Assembly: GCA_014380615.1 (NCBI GenBank) | Contig: JACMJM010000063.1 | Location: forward strand, 1 to 32,902 | DNA: 32,902 nucleotides | Direction of reading: 5' to 3' | Origin: Sphingobacteriaceae bacterium | GTDB lineage: Bacteria > Bacteroidota > Bacteroidia > Sphingobacteriales > Sphingobacteriaceae | Shown: piece after piece, positions 9,066 to 15,342 of the stretch | Position numbering within the stretch: position 1 is the first letter of the stretch | How the letters are laid out: every line of letters begins with the position of its first letter | The notes under the pieces: model-generated | What the model was told of the DNA's origin: nothing | Databases searched by the model: none | Seen by the model: the letters and a program-made list of their open reading frames with translations, nothing else | Translations under genes and position numbers: made by a program

Positions 9066-10071
9066 CAGCATTAATTAATTCAGACCAGAGTTGTGTTTGG
9101 ATTACAATAGATATGGATCGTGTTTTCTTTCCTTGGCTTTCAAATAAGCTTCTTTTAATAGCAGTTATTATAGTTTTCTGAATACTATAGTAAGATAATC
9201 CGAGCGAATCCTTCACTACGCGAGATAGCTCATTGGGTTTATCAAACCGATATTTGCCATTTTTTAAGGTCAATTTAATCAATGCAAGAATTTGCTCCTC
9301 ATTTGGCAAATTAAACTTAAGATTTACATCAAACCGTCTTAACAATGCACTGTCAATCATATCTATTTGATTTGAAGCAGCGATAAGCATTGATGATTGT
9401 GGTAAATAATCAAATAATTGTAAAATGGTATTCACAACACGTTTCATCTCTCCATGGTCCTGGCTGTAATCGCGAATCTTACCAAGAGAATCAAATTCGT
9501 CAATAAAAATTATACAGTCTTCACTTGACGCTTTTTTAAAAATTTTTGCTAGGTTTTTGCTAGTCTCCCCTAACTTAGAAGAAACAATAGCTCCAAGATT
9601 GACGACGATCATCATCTTTTGTAGCTCTCCCGCGATCACATATGAGGCTAACGTCTTTCCACAACCTGACGGCCCATGTAGAAATACTTTATTAGCTATA
9701 GGGAGCTCATACTTCCTGAGTAATTCAGATGATGCGTGTTCCTGAATGAAAAAACTTAATTCTGACTTTATTATATTATCACCAATAATATTTTCTAATG
9801 TATAATCTGAGGTGATTTTCTCCAAGATTAAATCATCAGTCTCTATATCATTGATGCGTTGAAGATGGTGAGGGGAACCTACTTTTACAAGATGCTTGTT
9901 TTGCTCTTGCCTAATTGAATCCTTTAAAATTGATTGTAATTGAATAGCTAGGTTTAGCTTTTTTGTGTTTTTTGAATGTTCTATTAACTCATTTAAAGAA
10001 GCTAATAACTTCTCTCGATCATTTTCTAAGCCGTATTTTGCAATATCCTTTATGTAATCGAACTGGCTCAT
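9037..10071 (-). CDS. AAA ATPase, IetA-like partner of the S8 protease
   Basis: A 344-residue soluble AAA+ ATPase. Seen: an N-terminal helical region (1-85), Walker A GPSGCGKT (133-140), Walker B IIFIDEFD (187-194), sensor-1 AASN (231-234) and arginine-finger region LLRRFD (244-248). It is similar in plan to FtsH/spastin-type classical AAA modules but has no protease or membrane part. Such ATPases are found beside S8 proteases in the two-gene IetAS type, where the ATPase probably controls or feeds the protease; that role is inferred. In systems I know of, the two genes are codirectional. Here they converge with a 63-bp gap between stop codons and so must be transcribed separately. Confidence 0.88.
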   Translation of the reverse strand: MSQFDYIKDIAKYGLENDREKLLASLNELIEHSKNTKKLNLAIQLQSILKDSIRQEQNKHLVKVGSPHHLQRINDIETDDLILEKITSDYTLENIIGDNIIKSELSFFIQEHASSELLRKYELPIANKVFLHGPSGCGKTLASYVIAGELQKMMIVVNLGAIVSSKLGETSKNLAKIFKKASSEDCIIFIDEFDSLGKIRDYSQDHGEMKRVVNTILQLFDYLPQSSMLIAASNQIDMIDSALLRRFDVNLKFNLPNEEQILALIKLTLKNGKYRFDKPNELSRVVKDSLGLSYYSIQKTIITAIKRSLFESQGKKTRSISIVIQTQLWSELINAEKEALRSSL

Positions 10072-10271
10072 ATTGATGCAAGTTTAACGATTAAAGTTGA
10101 AAATAGATTCAATAAATATACTAATATTTTTAGAGTTAGCTTTATTTGTCAAACTAAATATGAGCCGCTTTAATATTTTGCCTTAGATAAATGTTAATCC
10201 ACCCTCGCTGGCTTTAGTTTGATGTTTCTGGCTTAAGTTTTAGGTGCTGCCCAAGCAGAGGTAACTTAAGC

Positions 10272-10301
10272 TTTGACAATAAAAGAAAGTTTGTAACTTT
10301 C
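10272..10301 (+). promoter_or_regulatory. Possible promoter of the 157-aa gene
   Basis: TTTG (10272-10275) and TAACTTTC (10294-10301) are spaced 18 bp apart, close to the Bacteroidota TTTG/TAnnTTTG pattern. The TTG start codon at 10324 lies shortly downstream. The rest of the 10072-10323 gap shows nothing recognisable. Confidence 0.35.
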
Positions 10302-10323
10302 ATGCACAAAGTCTTATAACGTC

Positions 10324-10797
10324 TTGGCACTTATTCTTCAGAAAACCGACAAATTAGAGTTTCATACAGATTTAAGAGCCTTGATTGCGCCTATAAAATC
10401 TGAGTTTGCCTCATGTAATTGGTTGTTAACCAACCAGGACTATATGGTTTTAGACTATAAGGAAAAAGGCTTAATTGAAAAGCTGGACCATGAGTCTCCT
10501 AAGATTCAATTTACTGGCACGGAACTGTTGAAAATAGTAGAGACACGAAGCATCCAATTCATCTGGGGAGTGTTTTGTGGCATCAAAGGCCAAATCCCCG
10601 AACTCGCACAAGATCAACTTCCTTTTGCAGATTGTAATCCGAATGTTTGGTCAGAACCTGACACTTTTTTTCTACAGGAGTCAGAGATAGAAATAATTTG
10701 TTTCGACGGCACCTCAACAATCCTAAAATTCCGAAATAAGGAAGTAGAAGAAAAGTTTAGAGTCCATTTTGAGGAAGCAAAGATACTGGTGCAATAA
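10324..10797 (+). CDS. Hypothetical 157-aa protein, immunity-like
   Basis: I do not recognise a named domain. The frame begins at TTG; the next in-frame ATG is 40 codons later and would remove a well-formed N-terminus (LEFHTDLRALIAPI), so TTG is preferred. It is a soluble, acidic, single-domain protein without signal peptide, with a central hydrophobic segment (SIQFIWGVFCGIKGQI). Size, composition and position before other small immunity-like genes suggest a member of an orphan or immunity cluster. A possible promoter lies directly upstream, and the next gene has its own -7 box 58 bp after this stop. Confidence 0.65.
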   Translation: MALILQKTDKLEFHTDLRALIAPIKSEFASCNWLLTNQDYMVLDYKEKGLIEKLDHESPKIQFTGTELLKIVETRSIQFIWGVFCGIKGQIPELAQDQLPFADCNPNVWSEPDTFFLQESEIEIICFDGTSTILKFRNKEVEEKFRVHFEEAKILVQ

Positions 10798-10855
10798 GGT
10801 ATGTATCTCACCCTCCGAATCTTTTAATTACGAAATGACTTTTACGACTATATTC

Positions 10856-10863
10856 TACCTTTG
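10856..10863 (+). promoter_or_regulatory. -7 box of the zinc-ribbon gene
   Basis: TACCTTTG is a perfect match to the Bacteroidota -7 consensus TAnnTTTG and stands 5 bases before the ATG at 10869, an arrangement giving a leaderless or nearly leaderless mRNA. No good -33 element is seen. Confidence 0.55.
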
Positions 10864-10868
10864 TATAC

Positions 10869-11459
10869 ATGAGCCGATTTCAAGATCAAAATTTATTGCT
10901 AAGCTCTTTTGAAGAGGAAGTGTTCGTAGAATGCCCAAAGTGTGCACTGAGAGCCAGTATCACAAAAGAGGAACCTACTTATTATTCAGTTAGAAAGTTG
11001 AAATGTCCTAACTGCTTCTACAGTCAGCCCGGCAAAAAAGAATCTTACCACGTGGAGTTTAGCTGCCATTGTGCAAATTGCGTGTCAGAAATCAAAGTGG
11101 ATATCCCAAGCGTGAATGAGAAAGTTGAGACAATCGCATTAAAATGTCCCGGTTGTGGTCAAACAGAGGATTACAAGCCTAGGAATATAAAATTGGAGTG
11201 GGTATATGAACCCAATGGCAGGCCGGCAGACAAGTACTTCAATCTACCTCTTTGGTTAACAGAAAATGTTAAAGGTGAAGTTCTGTGGGCCATTAACTAT
11301 AAGCACCTTGATTATTTGAAGCAATACATACAAGCCGATTTAAGAGAACGAAATGGGCGTCTCGGCTGGACGATGGTTGAGAAACTGCCAGAATGGATGA
11401 AGTCAGCTAAAAACAGAGAATCGGTAATAAAAGCAATTGAGAAGCTAGAAAAGAAATGA
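10869..11459 (+). CDS. Zinc-ribbon-containing hypothetical protein
   Basis: A 196-residue soluble protein with paired cysteine knuckles: CPKC (18-21) and CPNC further on, then CHCANC and CPGCG before about residue 100. These could bind two zinc ions in TFIIB-type or rubredoxin-like ribbons. The second half is helical (PLWLTENVKGEVLWAINYKHLDYLKQYI … LPEWMKSAKNRESVIKAIEKL), a pattern seen in Bacteroidota proteins annotated only as zinc-ribbon proteins. The substrate is unknown; nucleic-acid or protein binding is possible. It lies 71 bp after the 157-aa gene and 58 bp before the DUF6882 gene, with its own -7 box. Confidence 0.8.
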   Translation: MSRFQDQNLLLSSFEEEVFVECPKCALRASITKEEPTYYSVRKLKCPNCFYSQPGKKESYHVEFSCHCANCVSEIKVDIPSVNEKVETIALKCPGCGQTEDYKPRNIKLEWVYEPNGRPADKYFNLPLWLTENVKGEVLWAINYKHLDYLKQYIQADLRERNGRLGWTMVEKLPEWMKSAKNRESVIKAIEKLEKK

Positions 11460-11517
11460 TCACCTCATTGACTTAAGTGTTCAGTCTTGCTAATAAAAAG
11501 ATCTAAATTCACATCCT

Positions 11518-12273
11518 ATGCAGCAATTGACCTATGCCAGCTTTGTCGAATCATGTATCGAAGAACTGAAAGCTTTGCAAGAAGAATTCAAAAATAAATA
11601 CAATGTAAATTCTTACGAAAACTGGTTCTATAATCAAGTCAAGGGCTTATTGACCTTCAACACTGGACAGAACGAGATTAACTTTAGGTATGAAGAAGTG
11701 GGGACCTTTTCAACGACCAGTAACACATGGAAATGGGCTTGGGATAATGAAAATACTTTACCAGAAGTAAAAGAAAATATTGGGCGTGTTAAGGATTTCG
11801 GCACAGAATCAAACTTCAATAAGCTAACAAACGGATATTTCGAGAGTAGCGAAGAAGAAGCATGGGAGTTCACCGCAATAGCAACGAAACTACTAAACGG
11901 CATAGGTGTTTACCGGCCTGTTTCAGATCATTTGATGATATTCATGGTCATACTGGACCATTTGGACAATCAAGAAGCGCAGGATATCAAGGACAGGTAT
12001 GTTGAATGTGCGGATCATGAATATAGGAGAAGGGCATTTGTCTGTAAACATCTTAATCGTCAACATAAAGTTGGATTTGAAGAAGCTTTTGAAACTGTAG
12101 AGAATATGGAACTATCGGACGATGACGATTTGCAAGCATGGTGCGCTGAATGTGAGCTGGTAAGAGAAAGAGAAGGTGAGTGGAGTGATAACTCGATGGC
12201 GTTCGCAGAGATAAAATTGGTTTGTGAACTATGTTATTTCGAGATGAAAGAACTTAATCTCGGACACCGATAA
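11518..12273 (+). CDS. DUF6882-type protein with C-terminal Cys-rich module
   Basis: 251 residues. Residues about 30-165 match the DUF6882 pattern (GLLTF…VGTFSTTSNTWKWAWDN…LPE…YFESSEEEAWEFTAIA…GVYRP). The family has no defined biochemical role but is frequent near toxin and immunity genes. The C-terminal part (from about 175) has CKHLNR, WCAECE and VCELCY, a spacing that could bind one zinc ion. No signal peptide. Only 5 bp separate it from the next gene, so it forms an operon with the two following genes. A role as an immunity-type protein is inference from context. Confidence 0.8.
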   Translation: MQQLTYASFVESCIEELKALQEEFKNKYNVNSYENWFYNQVKGLLTFNTGQNEINFRYEEVGTFSTTSNTWKWAWDNENTLPEVKENIGRVKDFGTESNFNKLTNGYFESSEEEAWEFTAIATKLLNGIGVYRPVSDHLMIFMVILDHLDNQEAQDIKDRYVECADHEYRRRAFVCKHLNRQHKVGFEEAFETVENMELSDDDDLQAWCAECELVREREGEWSDNSMAFAEIKLVCELCYFEMKELNLGHR

Positions 12274-12278
12274 AACAT

Positions 12279-12593
12279 ATGGATTCGAAAGAGCTTTACA
12301 ATGCCACAGCTTATTTAACTCGGGTTGTCGATTGGGACAAGAACTGGATACCGTTCGGCACTGGGAGTGAGATAAGAAATGATTTAATAGTTGAGCTCAT
12401 AGATGTTTTTTTGTCCGATGACAATCTTTATTTCGTTTATGAACGGCAAAACTCAGGAGGCTATAAGAATTCGGAGATCATGAATGTAATCAAAGAGTTC
12501 TTGGGAAAAGAAAGTTTTCAACTATGGAATTCTAAATTAGATCGGGTGATTGCCTTTAATAGAATTGGTGTCTTGCAGAAAGGAAGAAAATAA
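12279..12593 (+). CDS. Hypothetical 104-aa protein, immunity-like
   Basis: A small soluble protein, not recognised. It starts MDSKELYNATAYLTRVVDWD and has an amphipathic helical pattern with many aromatic residues. It sits between the DUF6882 gene (5 bp before) and the DUF7079 gene (6 bp after), so it is almost certainly co-transcribed with them. The size and neighbours are typical of immunity proteins of polymorphic toxins; no cognate toxin can be assigned. Confidence 0.72.
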   Translation: MDSKELYNATAYLTRVVDWDKNWIPFGTGSEIRNDLIVELIDVFLSDDNLYFVYERQNSGGYKNSEIMNVIKEFLGKESFQLWNSKLDRVIAFNRIGVLQKGRK

Positions 12594-12599
12594 ATAATC

Positions 12600-12965
12600 A
12601 TGACTTCAATGCTATCTACTAATGAAATAGAAAGACGTAAACCCGTTTGGCTTGCCATTTCGGAATTCTATTTGGACACCGAGCTTGATAATGATGATCT
12701 ATCCAGAATAAGCAACATCTTTAAGGAAAGCGGTTACAGTATCAATGAATTAAAAGATATAGATTTTTTTGAAGTATCGCCAATTGTAGGAGCCAATCTT
12801 ATGAGCATAGCGGGTATTTGGGATGGTTTCGATCAACAATGGTTATGGAACGAAATCATCTCGACAAGATTGGTCAGAAAAAGAAGTAAGCATTTTTTAG
12901 CTAGGTTGAAAAAGAAGTGGTTTCTATTCAACTGCTCTGGATATTGGAAGAAAATATCTATTTAA
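12600..12965 (+). CDS. DUF7079 family protein
   Basis: 121 residues. The N-terminal part (ERRKPVWLAISEFYLDTEL, then SGYSINELKDIDFFEVSP and GANLMSIAGIWDGFD) matches the DUF7079 pattern as I know it (RKPVW.ALSEFYLDTEL … EV.P.L..NL.S.AG.W.GFD). It is a small cytoplasmic protein family often found alone or in immunity-type clusters; the function is unknown. The C-terminus is basic (RKRSKHFLARLKKKW). It is the last gene of the 11518-12965 operon. Confidence 0.82.
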   Translation: MTSMLSTNEIERRKPVWLAISEFYLDTELDNDDLSRISNIFKESGYSINELKDIDFFEVSPIVGANLMSIAGIWDGFDQQWLWNEIISTRLVRKRSKHFLARLKKKWFLFNCSGYWKKISI

Positions 12966-13007
12966 ACCTCGCTTTTGATCAAGCTCTAAGGCGTGACTAT
13001 ACCTAAA

Positions 13008-13096
13008 AGCTACCTAATAAGTAGGATAAACGTAGGATGGCTACACCTACACTATACCTACAACGAAGCAATACTCATGCTGGCGCACGCGTGTCG
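13008..13096. repeat. Dispersed repeat block between the DUF7079 gene and the truncated gene
   Basis: GTAGGATAAACGTAGGATGG (13021-13040) recurs identically at 27865-27884 in a similar setting (CTACCTAATA before, TACAACTATAC-like after). A second element (13076-13096, containing GCTGGCGCACGCGTGTCG) recurs at 32477-32497. An open frame at 12993-13217 is made of this repeat and is not taken as a gene. Confidence 0.75.
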
Positions 13097-13117
13097 CGTG
13101 TGCATTCTGCTGAGGTC

Positions 13118-13139
13118 AGCGAATCTTTTCGCTTTTTTT
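13118..13139 (+). terminator. Rho-independent terminator
   Basis: AGCGAA (13118-13123), loop TCTT, TTCGCT (13128-13133), then six T residues. It would end transcription from the 11518-12965 operon, although it lies about 150 bp past the last stop and inside repeat-derived sequence. Confidence 0.6.
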
Positions 13140-13291
13140 AAAGATGCCTTTATTAGGCTTCAACTAAAGCTAAAAGTATTTAATATCTTAGAATATTCTC
13201 GCTGTTCAAGATGTTAGCAAACGCATCTCGTACCTGAGAAAGCAGATTTACAATCGATCGGCGGCGGTAGTGACAATTCATTTTGCACCTT

Positions 13292-13546
13292 ATGAAAGAG
13301 TTCCGAGACACGATTTTTATTAGTGAAATTTTACTGCAATCAAAGATTGCTCAAAGAGCTTTTGAAAGATTACAGGCTACACATGAAAATTTTGATCGAT
13401 TAGAAGTTTGGTGTTCAATTCAATCAATTCTTGTCTCAACAGCAAATGTTTCTAAGATTCTTTGGCCAAGCAAGGATCGACTACGCGGTGAAAGATTGCG
13501 CGAGATGCTGAAAGTGGAAGTAGACACCCCGCTGCCGCGAGCATAA
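13292..13546 (+). pseudogene. Hypothetical gene truncated at its 3' end by the REP/RAYT element
   Basis: The frame starts at ATG 13292 (MKEFRDTIFISEILLQSKIA), preferred over the TTG three codons earlier. About 78 residues of well-formed helical protein follow (FERLQATHENFDRLEVWCSIQS … KILWPSKDRLRGERLREMLKVE). Its last few codons (…TPLPRA, stop) are encoded by the REP repeat that begins at about 13527. The family looks like a longer Bacteroidota hypothetical protein, which I know only from memory, so the missing part is inferred. No continuation was found beyond the mobile element. It is probably non-functional. Confidence 0.6.
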
Positions 13547-13569
13547 GCGTTCTGCATAAGGCACTTGCT

Positions 13570-13592
13570 GGTTCGAGCTTGCAGCTCGGACC
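13570..13592 (-). repeat. REP hairpin, upstream inverted copy
   Basis: The 23-base imperfect palindrome GGTTCGAGC-TTGCA-GCTCGGACC is the reverse complement of the downstream copies. The whole upstream REP unit runs from about 13527, where it provides the final codons of the truncated gene. Confidence 0.85.
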
Positions 13593-13635
13593 TTTTATTT
13601 AGACGACAGTTTCTTATCTTGGCTCATATCTACAG

Positions 13636-14181
13636 ATGAGTCGTAATTATAAATTTTACAATAAAGAAGGCCTATACTTTGTCAGCTTCGCTACTATCAA
13701 CTGGATAGACGTATTTGTACGTGACGAATATTTTATGGCCTTAGTCGGCAGCCTTGCATGGTGCCGTAAAGAAAAAGGCATGGAAATATATTCGTGGTGT
13801 ATAATGCCTAGTCATGTACATTTGGTGTTCAGAGCAAAAGACGCTAATCCGGGTGAATTGCTGAAAAGCTTCAAAACATATACTTCAAAGGCTTTGCAAA
13901 AAATGATTAAAGAGCATCCTCAGGAAAGCAGGAGAGAATGGATTTTATGGATGATGGAAAGGGCAGGGTTAAAGAACAGTAACGTGAAGAAAATGCAGTT
14001 TTGGCAACAGCACAATAAGCCGATTGAGCTATGGAGCGCAGAAGTAACTGATCAAAAAGTTGATTATATTCATAATAATCCAGTTATAGCTGCTTTTGTA
14101 GGCGAAGCCCATCATTGGAAATACAGCAGTGCAATTGATTACTGTGGCGGCAAAGGGCTGCTGAAAATTGATTTTGTATAA
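13636..14181 (+). CDS. REP-associated tyrosine transposase (RAYT, IS200/IS605 TnpA-like)
   Basis: 181 residues of the Y1_Tnp fold. The HUH metal-binding motif is present as PSHVHLVF (His60, His62). The conserved YIHNNPV segment near residue 145 follows; in this group it carries the candidate catalytic tyrosine, an assignment I make with caution. Other family marks are YFVSFATINW at the N-terminus, SWCIMPSH, FKTYTSKAL, and HHWKYSSAIDY near the end. The enzyme would cut single-stranded REP hairpins and spread the flanking repeats. The gene is intact and full length, and the REP copies on both sides are its expected partners. Confidence 0.93.
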   Translation: MSRNYKFYNKEGLYFVSFATINWIDVFVRDEYFMALVGSLAWCRKEKGMEIYSWCIMPSHVHLVFRAKDANPGELLKSFKTYTSKALQKMIKEHPQESRREWILWMMERAGLKNSNVKKMQFWQQHNKPIELWSAEVTDQKVDYIHNNPVIAAFVGEAHHWKYSSAIDYCGGKGLLKIDFV

Positions 14182-14184
14182 TAA

Positions 14185-14253
14185 GGTCCGAGCTGCAAGC
14201 TCGAACCAGCATGTGCCACCTACCATGTGCTTTAAGCTCGCGGTAGCTAGGGG
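14185..14253 (+). repeat. REP copy 2
   Basis: Starts with the 23-base hairpin (14185-14207) immediately after the transposase stop and ends with GCTCGCGGTAGCTAGGGG. It is followed by a short copy of the transposase 3' end. Confidence 0.85.
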
Positions 14254-14281
14254 ATGTTGGAAATTGACTATGTGTAACTTA

Positions 14282-14350
14282 GGTCCGAGCTGCAAGCTCG
14301 AACCAGCCAACGCCACTTAACAGGCACATATAGCTCGCGGTAGCTGGGGA
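14282..14350 (+). repeat. REP copy 3
   Basis: The same hairpin (14282-14304) and distal GCTCGCGGTAGCTGGGGA end. After it, sequence to 14445 shows nothing recognisable. Confidence 0.85.
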
Positions 14351-14445
14351 TGCTTTTGCCAAGTCACCCAACTTCATCCTCACCTAAACCATCCTGCTAT
14401 TCCAATGATATTTCGTAAGAAAATTAGCCGAATGTCGGGAAAATT

Positions 14446-14471
14446 ATAAAAAATGAGGAATTACAAATTCC
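14446..14471 (-). terminator. Probable terminator of the three-gene toxin operon
   Basis: Read on the minus strand, GGAATT-TGT-AATTCC forms a short perfect hairpin followed by TCATTTTTT. It lies 55 bp past the stop of the WHH nuclease gene, the last gene of the operon. Confidence 0.5.
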
Positions 14472-14525
14472 AAAGTAGAGATGTAAATTAAACTGTGCCA
14501 GTTTGATGTTTTCGCTCTTAACCTT

Positions 14526-15341
14526 CTAACTATAATAAATCAAATAATACCATTTCCAAAGGGCCACTCCGCCTGTATGGTTTAACGCATTGTCGTAACC
14601 GGTTGAATTATGCAGCGATTTCAAAACCAATTGCATGGTTCCCTCACCACTTACCGGGTCCCAATCATCTAAATGGTGCCAAACATATAGATCTTCAATT
14701 TTTTTGATATCATCCGTACTCATTCCTAATTTTTCATATGCAAGCCTAAAATCTATATCTCTTACACTTGAATATTTAATTTTCAGGATGCCATAGGCGT
14801 CTTTAAATTTATAAATTACAGGGTTTCCTTTAAATAAAATGTCTTTGATGGTATCATAATCAGGAGCCAAACCCCTGAAGCTTGCAGGAATATCAATATT
14901 TACAGCCTGTTTTGCTTTTTTTGGATTAAAAATACAATCCTTATCCTGTAGTAGGAATTCAATTATCTCGTCAATACGGGCAGTTTTTTCAGAATCACTT
15001 AATTTTAAAAATTTAATGAAATTATCTACGTCTTCAGAATTTCTAATGCGGAGAAGCATTGTCTTGGTACGTTCATCAATCATATCAATACAGGCGCCCA
15101 AATTCATGATATCTTCTTTTCTATACATATAGAAATCAAGATAGATCTCCCCCGATTCCAAAAAAGCCATTGATTTAGCCTGAACAGCACTAAAAAGATC
15201 GTTCAAGTATTTATCATAACCCTTGCTGTAATAAATAATCACATCAACAAGTATATTGATATCGGTTTTGAGAGGTATGTTTTTGAAAAATATTCTGAGT
15301 GTTTTATCAGCGTTTTTGATGAATTTAAAACAACCAAACAT
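14526..15341 (-). CDS. WHH-type HNH-superfamily nuclease toxin (polymorphic toxin domain)
   Basis: 271 residues; last gene of the operon, starting 1 bp after its neighbour. The C-terminal 110 residues carry the HNH/Endo VII-superfamily toxin signature: DFRLAYEKLG (198-207), WHH (221-223), GTMQLVLKSLHN (234-245; His244) and NHTGG (254-258; His255). Known families of this group cleave nucleic acid and occur as C-terminal tips of secreted polymorphic toxins. The N-terminal 150 residues are helical and unrecognised and carry no signal peptide. Here the tip is a separate ORF, not fused to a carrier. No immunity gene follows on the same strand: next comes a terminator and the RAYT element. Toxin identity is confident; delivery route is unknown. 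Confidence 0.85.
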   Translation of the reverse strand: MFGCFKFIKNADKTLRIFFKNIPLKTDINILVDVIIYYSKGYDKYLNDLFSAVQAKSMAFLESGEIYLDFYMYRKEDIMNLGACIDMIDERTKTMLLRIRNSEDVDNFIKFLKLSDSEKTARIDEIIEFLLQDKDCIFNPKKAKQAVNIDIPASFRGLAPDYDTIKDILFKGNPVIYKFKDAYGILKIKYSSVRDIDFRLAYEKLGMSTDDIKKIEDLYVWHHLDDWDPVSGEGTMQLVLKSLHNSTGYDNALNHTGGVALWKWYYLIYYS

Positions 15342-15342
15342 A

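Larger units (their letters stand above)
13527..14350 (+). mobile_element. RAYT element: REP repeats flanking an IS200-like transposase gene
   Basis: An inverted REP copy stands upstream (13527-13592) and two direct copies stand downstream (14185-14253, 14282-14350) of a Y1-transposase gene. Each copy has a 23-base imperfect hairpin (GGTTCGAGCTTGCAGCTCGG-type) and a distal GCTCGCGGTAGCTGGGG-type end. Between downstream copies 1 and 2, the sequence GGAAATTGACTATGTGTAAC resembles the 3' end of the transposase gene (…LLKIDFV, stop), showing that a gene-tail-plus-REP unit was duplicated. This is the layout expected of a REP-associated tyrosine transposase with its repeats. The element separates the truncated gene from the toxin operon. 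Confidence 0.85.

Noticed and set aside
12993..13217. 74-codon frame with a CxxC near its end
   Set aside because: It consists of the dispersed repeat and runs across the terminator hairpin; no protein-like features.
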